A stretch of DNA of 64,000 nt from Arbacia lixula (Eukaryota; Echinodermata; Echinoidea; Arbacioida; Arbaciidae), in the NCBI GenBank assembly GCA_963669155.1, contig OZ022594.1, positions 6,185,707-6,249,706 on the forward strand, given 5' to 3'. Made by a program: the position numbers and the translations under genes. How positions within the stretch are numbered: position 1 is the stretch's first letter; every line of letters begins with the position of its first letter. The notes under the pieces were generated by a model. That model made no database searches and was not told where the DNA came from. It saw nothing but the letters and a program-made list of their open reading frames with translations. Shown piece by piece: positions 13,501 through 25,500 of the stretch.

Positions 13501-16500
13501 TTTGAGGCAATCGGGCGACCCACGGCTGAGATCTCAGGGGGGGGGCCATAATGCCCCCCCACCCCCCCGGTAATAACAAGCTTTGAAATACCCCGGGAGT
13601 ATTAGGGTTAAAGGGAATACACTGATTTGGGAAGACCAAAAGCCTTCAAAAAGGTGACCATGAACATTCGTCTTGCCAATGGAGTTAAATTTGTGTATTG
13701 TCCATTTTAGAAACTTGCTGAAAATGATTTGCCATCAAATGATCCGCATTTGGAATAATTAGTGATTACTCAAAATGTTTGGCCCAAACATTTTTAGGAT
13801 TTGTGATTTAATCACTAATTACTCAAAATGTGGATCATTTGAGGGCAAATAACTATCAGTAAGTTTCTAAAATGGACAATACATGAATTTAAGACCATTG
13901 GCAAGAAGATTGCTCATGGTTACCTTTTTGAAGGCTTTTGGTCTTCCCAGTACAGTATATTCCCTACCTGCAGATGGATACCACCTGCGTTGCAACGACC
14001 GAATTTCATGTTTACATTTATTTAGCTCCATACACAGGTTTTACTGTAATAATGATTCCCACCGCAGGCATTCTTCAAAAAATGTTTTACAGCCATATTG
14101 AGCACTATAACCTAGTTGATCCAGTTAGATTTGTGATACAGTTGGGACTGAGATCAATGTCACAGCTGATTGCAGTCAGACTGCAGTCAATGTATGGAGC
14201 TGATTACATTTGATTGCAATCAGCTGTGACATTGATCTCAGGCTCTACTCTTCATCCTGCCAACTACCTGTTAGTACACCTCGGTTGAGACATACACATA
14301 TGATCAAAAAACCTATTTCAAGCTTTTAAATTGTTTGCTTTGTATAATTGCTCTATATTTGCTGAACGTGTCTTATATTGATGATTTTTATTTATTTATT
14401 TACTTCTAGTTTTATGTAAGCAGAGTGGCCTCTTCAGTTGTAAAACTGATATCAGTGAGGGCCTTGACAGATAAAAAAGATATATATATTACAGTACATA
14501 ATAGTAAATTGATGCAAAACATATCAACATTTTAAAACAATTGCAATTAACAGTTACATAACTTTCCAAATTGCTTCGTTGGATTACAAAGCTTTTCGAT
14601 CTGCAGCTCATCAGGTTATCACACAGATATGAACAAATTACAAGAAGAACCAACTATTTATACTGAAAGGTTGATACATAACTGTATCACATGTACTTAC
14701 ATTTTTGTCTAAATGCAAAATTTTTAGAATCATCTGAAGAGCATACGCTATCAGCATACTTTGTGCCTCAATGTGATAATCAAATGAAGGTTAAATGCAT
14801 TTTGAACCATTTTATTCTTTTCTGTTTTGTTTTATCTCCATAGACAAAAGACAAGGATGTGGACTTTGATGTAGAGACGGCTATGAAGGTTGGTAGCACA
14901 ACATGTAAACTGTGGAACTACATGTTTACTGTGTATCCTGAGGTCTACTGCACAGCGATATCATTGCAATTAAATACAATCTAGGCCATGTTGTATATAT
15001 AGCTTTTCAATTATTGTAAAATACCATCAATGGTAACTACTATGGGAACAACCAATGAGCTCTCATTGTTGCCATGGTAGTTGCCATTGATGGTAAGTTA
15101 CAATAATTGAAAACTTATGCAACATGGCCCAGGTTGATCGTCATACACACTGATTGCAAACATGGTCTTCAATCGATTGCAATTCAATGCAATCAGATTG
15201 ATATGTTCATGTACAGTGATTGTAATCGCTGACTGCAATTGTATGCAATTAGCACTGAAAAACTAGCAGTAAAGTCTGTAGGCAATAGAAGCTGTTTTTT
15301 TAAGAACTTATTGCTTATTTGGTGATTTACTGCTGATTTGGGCCATTCTCAATTATTGAGAAAACTGTATGTAAATAAACAAATTATGTTTAAGATTTTG
15401 GTCAGCAGATATTTGCATGAAAATTCTCCTGATTCTATTTATTAGTTTGTATAAATCACCTAGGGTCCTTCGTTATAATTCAAAGCATCTTTAGTTCAGT
15501 ACTCCTTTAAGACCAAGACATACGGTCAGAGGTCTTTCCAGTTTGCTGCACCTATGCCGCAGAATCAGCTTCCTGACTTTATTCGACAATCTATGAGTTA
15601 TTATTAATTTTTCTCTATTAAGTTAGTTGGTATTCTAGTAATTTAGTTAAACTAGATGCAGGTTTAAGGTGCATCTAACTTCAGACTGCTAAGGCGGGTA
15701 GTGTTAGGTTAGTTATAGGCCAATGAATTTTCCAGTTTGTCTCCCTCTGTTGTCCACTAGGTATGTCGGCAGGCCGGCTACTTCAAGCACGCCCTCTTTC
15801 TGGCCGAGAAGCACATGCAGCATGACTGGTATCTTAAGATTCAGCTGGAGGACATCAAGGACTACCAGAAGGCCCTTAGCTACATAGGTACCCTGGACTT
15901 CTATGAGGTGAGGAGAGGGTGGTGATGGTCATGGTGATGGTAGTGATGGTGATGGTGGTAATATTGGCAATAGTGAGGGTGGTAGATGTGACAGTGAGGG
16001 TTATTGTAATGGTGGAGGTGATGGTGGTAATGATTGTAAGGGTGGTGATGGTGCTGATATCAGTGTCAGTTGTGGTACTGATGGTGATGGTTGTGGTGAT
16101 GGTGGTTATGGTTAGGGGTGCTGATTGTAATGGGGATGATTGTGGTGGTGATGATGGTAGTGATTGTAATGGTGATGATGGTGATGATGGTGATGATGGT
16201 CATGGTTGCAGGTGTGGTGGTGGTGGTGATGGTGGTGGTGGTGATGGTAGCGGTGGTGGTGGTGGTGGTAGTGGTGGTGGTAGTGGTGGTGGTGGTGGTG
16301 GTGGTGGTAGTGGTGGTAGTGGTGTAGGTGGTGGTGGTGGTGATGGTGATGGTAATGGTGGTGGTGGTAGTGGTGGTGGTGACAGTAATGGTGGTGGTGA
16401 TGGTGGTGAAGGTGATGAAGTGGCTATTGTATATCAATTTTATTTCACACTCACCTCTAACCTATATCTTGCAGGCAATGGACAACATGAAGAAATACGG

Positions 16501-19500
16501 CAAGATTTTGATGACGGAGGTGCCCAAAAAAGCCACAGACTTCCTCAAAATCCTGTGTACTGACTACAAACCTGCTGACAGTAAGTATACCAAGTACGAT
16601 TATGAATAACTCCTTATGCGCCGGGGTGCATTTTTGTAGAAGCCATACACACATCTTGCATAAAGAAGCAGTTTGCCTGACATGCAAAGGGGAAAGACTC
16701 ATTCACTTCCTTCAAAGTGAGTATGCCATGGGCAAATTTATGTTGCATACATGTACCATGTGCTATGAAGCTAATCAGCCTCCTCTAATTTCCTTCCCCT
16801 CCTTTCTCCCCTCTTCTCTCTTCTCCCCTCCCTCCTCTCCTTTCTCTCCTCCCTTCTTTCCTCCCCTTCTCCCTTGTCTCCTCCCATCTTTCCTCCCTCT
16901 CCCCCTCCTCCCCTCTTTCCTCCCTCTCCCCCTCTTCCCCTCCCTCCATCTTCTCCTATTCCACTCTCCCTCCTCTCCATCCTCTCTACCCTCCTCCCCT
17001 CCCTTCTCCCCTCCCTTCTCCCCTCCCTTCTCTCCTCTCCTCCCCTTCTCTCCTCTCCCTTCTCTCCTCCCCTCCCTTCTCTCCTCTTCCTTCTCTCCTC
17101 CCCTCCCTTTTATCCTCCTATCTTTCCTTCCTCCTCCCCTCCCTCCTCCCCTCCTTCCGTCTTCCCCATTCCACTCTCCCTCTCCTCCTTTCTTCTATCT
17201 TCCCTTCCCTTCTCCCCTCCCATCTCCACTCCCTCCTGCCCTCCCTCCCTCTTCCCCTCTCCATTTCCCCCATTCCATTCTCCCTTCTATCTTCCCCCCC
17301 CCCCTCTTTCCCTCTCTCCCTCCCCCTCCTCTACCCCCTCCCGTCTGCTCAGAGCCCCTAGTAGACCCATCCACTCTCTCAGGGGCTCTACCCCCTCCCA
17401 TCCAGAGAGCTTCCGTTGAAGAATTCATCCACATCTTTGTCAACAACTCTGCACAGCTCATGGAGTTCCTAGAACATATGACCAAGGTCAGTGGGTTCTT
17501 TCTTCCTTCATGCGATATAAGGTCGCTTTAGATCAGTGTGAACGTGGATGGCATTCAGGTCCAATGACGTCATATTAAACCTGTGAGCATGTCCAAACTC
17601 TTGGACGCTGTACCGGCATCGAGAACACCTAAACAGGCCGTTTCATGAAAACGAGCACTCCTTTCTCAAGACTTGGGGCATGCGCAAAGCTTTAACATCA
17701 TTGGACCTGAATGCCATCCACGTCCTCACAGAAGCAACCTATCAAAAGTCTTAGACCTTGCCATTGATCAACAGTATACCCTAGGATAGAATAGAATTTC
17801 ACTGTCAAAGCTTCACAAATCTCAAAATTTGTGAGACAAGATCATTTTCTATTTTCCAGGTCGTCATACCCACTTCCAATCTGTAAAAATCAGAACTCAA
17901 ACAAATCTGACAGTGGAATACTATTTACCGGTAATGGAAAGTGTTGAACAGAACTGGTTTCTTTTGCAGAAAAGGCAGTTAAACTCTAGCATGATAGAGG
18001 ATTTTGACCACAAACATTTTCAGGGATATCGATGCTATGTTGTACTATACTGAGCAGCGGTTGTTGTGGAGAGAGGGAAATATTTGATATAATCTCCATT
18101 CCAAGTACCAAGAATTGTTTGGGAAGATCATTACAACCTTTCTTTTTTTCTTTATGACCTATTCGGGACCAAGTACCACAAATGTGTGGTGTGGTGCTGT
18201 AACTATTGATCTAAACAATTCAAAATCATAAAAGATGCATCACATGAAAGACTATACATTTGTGCACAAGATGAATCCATTTTGGGCATTTAGTTATATA
18301 CATGAATATTACCTTTGAGATGATTTTTCAGAGCAAAAGAATGGGTCAAACGTTTACTTAACCTTCAAATTGGCAATGAGCTGAAAAGCTATACATACCA
18401 CTTTGGCTCTTCAAATTTTTGCTTGGAACGATTTTGATGTTTTTTCATTTATAATTGAATTTACATTATGTTTTCCAATAAAAAAAATCATTAAAAAAAA
18501 ATTGTTTTTGCCAATTTAAAAGCCACATAGTGATCAAATTTGCTCTAAAAAAGGCCTTTGTCTCAAATTTTATCTACAGGTGACTGAGTCATCGAGTCAG
18601 ATCTACAACACGCTGCTTGAGCTGTATCTTCATGACATGGCTCACGAAACTGAGAAGCGCCCTCGCCTGGAGCTTGAGAAAAAGGCCATGTCGCTGCTCC
18701 AAACAGGGGAAGTAAGTGTTTAACCATTTAATAATAATAATAATACATAGAATTTATATAGCCCACTTTCCATCTTAATCAGATGCTCAAGGCTCTTCAG
18801 AGCAACTTGAAGAGAGAGAAAGAAAATACAATACAGGTATGAACTTGCATGTCAAAAAGCACCATTATACAGGTATGTCTTTAGGTTGCCCTTGAAGGTG
18901 GTCACTGAAGTCAGGGTTTTTAAACTCTGTGGAAGAGAATTCCATAGGGTTGGCCCTGCATGTGCAAAGGCCCGTTCTCCCCGCGATCTCTTTGAAACCG
19001 GAACTTGCAAAAGACCGGATGTGGAGGATCTTAAGGCTCGTGATAGTTGGTAGTTGAGAATTAAAGATTTATTGTACCTGGAGAAAGTTCCGTTGACAAT
19101 ATGAAAGACTAAAAGAAGTATTTTAAAGACAAGGCGGTCCCTCAGGGGCAACCAATGCAGACTTTTCAAAACGGGTGATGTGGCTGCGCTTGCCGGTTAA
19201 AGTTACAGTGCGTGCAGCTGCATTTTGTAACTTCTGCAGTTTCCCAATTTGAGAGTCTGGTAAGTTGTATCGGAGGTCATTACCAAAATGTGCCGTTGTG
19301 GATTATTTCCCCATTAATACACACTAATCCCATAGAGCAGCGGTCTGTCATGCACGTAAAGGTTTAACGGTCTCTTTGCCAGGCATATTGCTGCTCTAAA
19401 GGCTGTCAAACTGAAACTGATTTTAAAAATTTCATGTGTAGCAATTTGTCACATGAAGAGTTTTAAATCAGTGTTAGCATTTCCTTGCTCTGTACTCTGA

Positions 19501-22500
19501 TCCCCTTTTATAGTGAGAGTTACCCCGGTCCGGACCTGATGCAGGGTAACTCTCACTATAAAAGGTCAAAAAATATTTAGCCTGGGTTTAAGTTAGTGCT
19601 GGCTGGGAGGAGGGTCAGGTCCGCATCAGGTGCGCATCAGACCCGAGCTAACGTCACTATAAAACGTCTCTCGATTTAGTGCGGAGTAAATCAGCGATTC
19701 ATGCATGGCACGCGTGCATTAAATTTTAGCGCTCGCGGGAAGCACAGCTGATTGGGCAATTGGTTACCACAGCGACTAGTCTGGTCTCACTCTCATCATA
19801 GGTGGTCGAAAACGCAGTATTAAACGACCTACCCCGTGCTACAGTTACCCCGCTTCTGAAAGGGGGTAAAGTCAGTGCGCACTATAAAAGGGGCACGTGA
19901 AAAGGAAGACACTTGTGACTAGAGTTTATCCACCTATTTTGCTCTTGTTTCTTCCTGTGTTCAAGGCACGGTATGACATCGACCAGGCGCTGGTGTTATG
20001 TCAGATGCACAGCTTCCAAAAGGGCATCCTCTACCTCTATGAGAAGGCTCAGCTGTAAGTTGTCTTTAATTAAAGCAATGGCACTCTATCCCTCTTTCTC
20101 TCGCTCTCTCTCATTTTCTCTCTCTTTATTTACTTTTCTCTTCATCTCTCTCCACCTTTTCATCTCTCCTCTCTCTCTCCATCTCTCTCTCTCTCTTCAT
20201 CTCTCTCCACCTCTCCATCTCTCCATTCTCTCTCCATCTCTCCATTCTCTCTGTCTCCATCTCTCCTCTCTCTCTGCATCTCTCCTCTCTCTCTCCATCT
20301 CTCCTCTCTCCATCTCTTGCTCTCTCTCCATCTCTCCGTTCTCTTTCCATCTCTCCATTCTCTCTGTCTCTCTCCATCTCTCCTCTCTCTCTGCATCTCT
20401 CGCTCTCTCTCGGCATCTCTCCTCTCTCTCGATCTCTCCTCTCTCTCTTTCTCTCTCCATCTCTCTCCATCTCTCTCTCCTCTCTCTCTCTCCATCTCTC
20501 TCTCTCCATCTCTCTCTCTCTCCATCTCTCCGCTCTCTCCATCTCTCTCTCTCTCTCCATCTCTCCTCTCTCTCTCTCTCCATCTCTCTCTCCTCTCTCT
20601 CTCTCCATCTCTCTCTCTCTCCATCTCTCTCTCTCTCCATCTCTCTCTCTCTCCATCTCTCCTCTCTCTCTCCATCTCTCTCTCTCTCTCTCTCCATCTC
20701 TCCTCTCTCTCTCTCCATCTCTCTCCATCTCTCTCTCTCTCCATCTCTCCTCTCTCTCTCCATCTCTCCTCTCTCTCTCTCCATCTCTCCTCTCACCTCT
20801 TTCTCTCACATTGAAGATGTTCTTTGTGTGATTATGATTATATTATGATTGACTCTTCATTTAATTTTTTTGTACTTTTTATACTCTTATACTACTTTCC
20901 CTCATTATGTGTGGAAACAAGTTGAATAAAATTCAATAAATAATAAACTGCCAGCGCATTTGTAAAGAGCCCAGTCAATGTGCACCGCCACTCGTTTCCT
21001 CAACACTTACAGCGACACCTTGCTACGTCGCACAGTACTGCAACCATGCATCTACAAGTTACAGCAGTGCTTGACTTTCGAGCGGGCCAATTTCACTTAA
21101 AGTCAGTTTTCACTTTCGCTATTCTGAGGGGAACTACCTGATGTACCCCTTGTGACTTACTTCACCATCAATATACTCACAGCACATAGAGCAGCATTAT
21201 GCCTGGCTCACAAAGGGTTATCAAGAAGATTGATATTATTGTTGTGTGTATGAAAATAAAGCAGGCACGTAGGATGAGGAAATTGGTTGTGCTTCTGTTG
21301 CAGTACATAATAGAGTACCGAAGTGATGTCGTTATATGAGCACGTTGTCAAGGCAATTGGTTCGAAATAAACTCACACCAGTGAGAGGTTTAGCTGTTCG
21401 ATATTGTCTATTAGGCTAGTGTCGGGTATTCCTTATTACAGTCCCCGTTGTGATCACCGCTGCTTGCTCTACCCGTATTGTTTAGAGCCAGTTGTCTTGA
21501 CAATACTGCTCAAATTACGTCATACTTCATTACTCTATAGAGATACTCTTGATTGAAGCTGTATGGATGTCTCCATGGTTTTTTTTTAATGCTCTCCAGG
21601 TACCAGCAAATACTCCACTACCACATGGAGCACAATAGCTATGACAACATCATTGAAGCTTGTAAACGATATGGGTAAGTCTATTCAAAGAATTCAATGT
21701 TTTTGCAGAGTTAAAATTAATCATATGATCTTTGCTTTACTGGGACTCTCTGTAGTAATAAGATTACTTCATCCATCTGTTAGAAAGAAAAGCAGGGGAA
21801 AATCCCACATCTACTGCTTGCTGGGCTGCGGCACTATCTACCTGGCTACCGCTTGGCTTATGATAATGACAGGATCCTTGGGAACCAATACAAGGCTTGC
21901 ATTATCTTGTTTATAGTTATGTACCTTTTAAGTCTTACAAGAACAAATTTGCAGTCACATCAGCTAAAATTAGTTCTTGTAGATTATAAAGATATGATTA
22001 AATTGTCTTCTTTCTCTCATATATGATCTTTTCATCATAAGTTTCTATTGCAAGCATGATTAAGTTGTTTTCTTTCTCTCATGATCAATCTTTTCAACCT
22101 TGGTTTCTAATGTGAATATTATCAAAATGCTTGAGCTATACCAGTATTTATGAATATAAATCTCAATTTTAAAGTTCAGGGAAAGTAGTGGGAAATTATC
22201 ACTTTTCTAATGTTGCTGGAATATCCCCACTGAATAGGCATCGGCTGTCTAAGAGTGTGTATGCGAAATAACAAGTTCATGTGAGAGATTTGTGAGAGAT
22301 ATCAGCTAGCCTTCAAGCCTCTATTTCCACTAAGAGAGGAATTAAGTCTGAAGCCCTTAATATTTTGAATGGACCATTTTTGTTATGAATGCAAATTTTA
22401 TTTGAGTCGTTCAAACAGTACGTTACAAAAGGTAAGCACAATACTTGTCTGAGGTTTGTCTTAGTAGCAACCATTGAAACTAAATTCCGAAATACACATG

Positions 22501-25500
22501 AATGTAATAAGGCATTATTATTAGGCGTTATTATAGTGGTGAATACATTATTAAAACAGATTTATTGAACAGTCCATCCTAACATAAAATGTACAATATA
22601 TGTCATGTCTACTTCTTCTTCCTTGTCATATGGTGTATGGGACATTAAAGAGATAGTTCACCCTGAAGATAAGTTGGTTTCAATCAAAGCAGAAACATAA
22701 AAGAAACATGTTAGTGAAGGTTTGACAGAAATATGTCAAAGGATGAGAAAGTTATCATCCTTTGAAATTTCAATTTTGTGACGTCATGTGTGAGGTGCTC
22801 TCTGTATGAGTCCATAAATTGCTCTTTTTCTGTTTTTGACAACAAAATTGGTTGTTTTCATAGAGGTATGTGTGTAAAAACATGTTTCTAATGATGTATC
22901 AAATGCACAGGTAAAAGATTGCATATCTCTTTGAAAAATTTGATATTTGAAAAAAACATTGTACACAGCATATGGGAGAGCACCTCGCACGTGACGTCAC
23001 AAAATAACAAATTTAAAAGATCATAACTTTCTTATCCTTTGTTGGATTTTCCCCAAACCTTCACTAATATGTTTCTGTCATGTGTCTGCTCTTATTTAAA
23101 CCAACTTACTTTCAGGGTGAACTATCCATTTAACATTTTTATATTTCTTTTGCTTCTCCCCACTAACCCCCTCTTAAATTTGACATGCCCCTTTAAGCAA
23201 CCAAGATCCACACCTGTGGGTGCAGGCTTTGTCTTACTTTGCTGCCAAGGAAGAGAACTGCAAGCCCTACATCGTTGAGGTGCTCTCGCAGATCGACAGG
23301 AGGAATCTGCTGCCCCCTTTATTGGTGATTCAGACATTGGCCCATAATTCCACGGCAACGTTGTCCGTCATAAAGGTTGGTGTTGTTACAGTGCTGGGTT
23401 GGTATTGTGAACGATTTGGAGAGAGTAACTAATCTAACATTGACGTTACTTATCATTACTTGTAAAGGAAACTTTTCTTGGGAGGAGTTGTCAAGTTGAT
23501 ATTGATATATTGATATATTGATATATATTGATATTGATATTGATATTGTAATTTATTGTCCAATAGGAAATTTTACTTTCACTGGTTTACATTGATACAA
23601 ATGAAGAATGTGAACACAAGGAACACATAAACAGAAAGACATATACAATTATACAAATTCTAAAGGATACATGATGTTTATATTAGCTTTACAATTACTG
23701 AAACTGTGCAAAATACCTGTGCAAGGCTTATATTGGGTTGTACGAAATCAACACTTATTACACCACTATTAGGAAACCTGCATTGGTTACCAATGCGGCA
23801 GAGAATAGCATTCAAGGTCTTACTAATGCAGACTGGTGATCCTTTCTTTCCCCCCTCTCGCCCATGCAGGACTACATAGTGAGACGTCTGCAGCAGGATA
23901 ACGACCAGATCACGGAGGATGAGCGGCTGATCAAGCAGTATCGGGAGGAGACCAAGAAGATGAAGAGTCAGATTGAAGAGATGAAGACCAGGTAGGAGAT
24001 GGTGCACACATTGTGCAGATATAGATAAGATGAAGAGTCTGCTCAATGAGATGGAGACCAGGTGGAGATGGTGCACACATTGTGCAGATATAGATAAGAT
24101 GAAGAGTCAGATCGATGTGATGAAGACCAGGTGGAGATGGTGCACACATTGTGCAGATATAGATAAGATGAAGAGTCTGCTGGATGAGATGAAGACCAAG
24201 TGGAGATGGTACACACATTGTGCAGATATAGATAAGATGAAGAGTCTGCTGGATGAGATGAAGACCAAGTGGAGATGGTACACACATTGTGCAGATATAG
24301 ATAAGATGAAGAGTCTGCTCAATGAGGTGAAGACTAGGTGGAGATGGTGCACACATTGTGCAGATATAGATAAGATGAAGAGTCTGCTCGATGAGATGAA
24401 GACCAGATAGGCATTGCAGTATACTCACCGGGGAGTAGAGATGGCGCACACATTGTGCAGAAAGAGTTGAAGAGATAAATACCATGTAGCAGGCTGCGCT
24501 GACCAATTTAGAGGAATTTGAGACTAAAATCCAGCAGGAGAATCGTTGGGATGGAGACCAGGTGGAGATGGTGCACACATTGTGCAGATATAGATAAGAT
24601 GAAGAGTCTGCTCGATGAGATGAAGACCAGGTAGGAGATGGTGCACACATTGTGCAGATATAGATAAGAAGAAGAGTCTGCTGGATGGGATGGAGACCAG
24701 GTGGAGATGGTGCACACATTGTGCAGACATAGATAAGATGAAGAGTCTGCTCATTGAGATGAAGACCAGGTGGAGATGGTGCACACATTGTGCAGATATA
24801 TATAAGATGAACAGTCTGCTCGGTGGGATGAAGACAAGGTAGGAGATGGTGCACACATTGTGCAGATATAGATAAGATGAAGAGTCTGCTCGATGAGATG
24901 AAGACCAGGTGGAGATGGTGCACACATTGTGCAGATATAGATAAGATGAAGAGTCTGCTGGATGGGATGGAGACCAGGTGGAGATGGTGCACATATTGTA
25001 CAGATATAGATAAGATGTAGAATCTGATTGAAGAGATGAAGACCAGGTGGAGATGGTGCACATATTGTACAGATATAGATAAGATGAAGAGTCTGCTCGA
25101 TGAGATGAAGACCAGGTGGAGATGGTGCACACATTGTGCAGATATAGATAAGATGAAGAGTCTGCTCAATGAGATGAAGACCAGGTAGGAGATGGTGCAC
25201 ACATTGTGCAGATATAGATAAGATGAAGAGTCTGCTCGGTGAGATGAAGACCAGGTAGGAGATGGTGCACACATTGTGCAGATATAGATAAGATGAAGAG
25301 TCTGCTCGGTGAGATGAAGACCAGGTAGGAGATGGTGCACACATTGTGCTGATATAGATAAGATGAAGAGTCTGCTCGATGAGATGGAGACCAGGTGGAG
25401 ATGGTGCACACATTGTGCAGATATAGATTAGATGAAGAGTCTGCTCAATGAGATGAAGATCAGGTGGAGATGGTGCACACATTGTGCAGATATAGATTAG

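Noticed and set aside
15919..16563. 214-codon Gly/Asp/Val-rich frame and its Thr-rich antisense
   Set aside because: Translation of the (GGTGAT)n array running into exon 15; no independent coding evidence.
16602..17531. 309-codon Pro/Ser/Leu-rich frame overlapping exon 16
   Set aside because: Mostly the polypyrimidine tract read through the exon 16 acceptor. Only the last part is real coding, counted as VPS11.
20090..20850. Leu/Ser/His- and Arg/Glu-rich frames of 165-291 codons
   Set aside because: (CT)n repeat artefacts on both strands.
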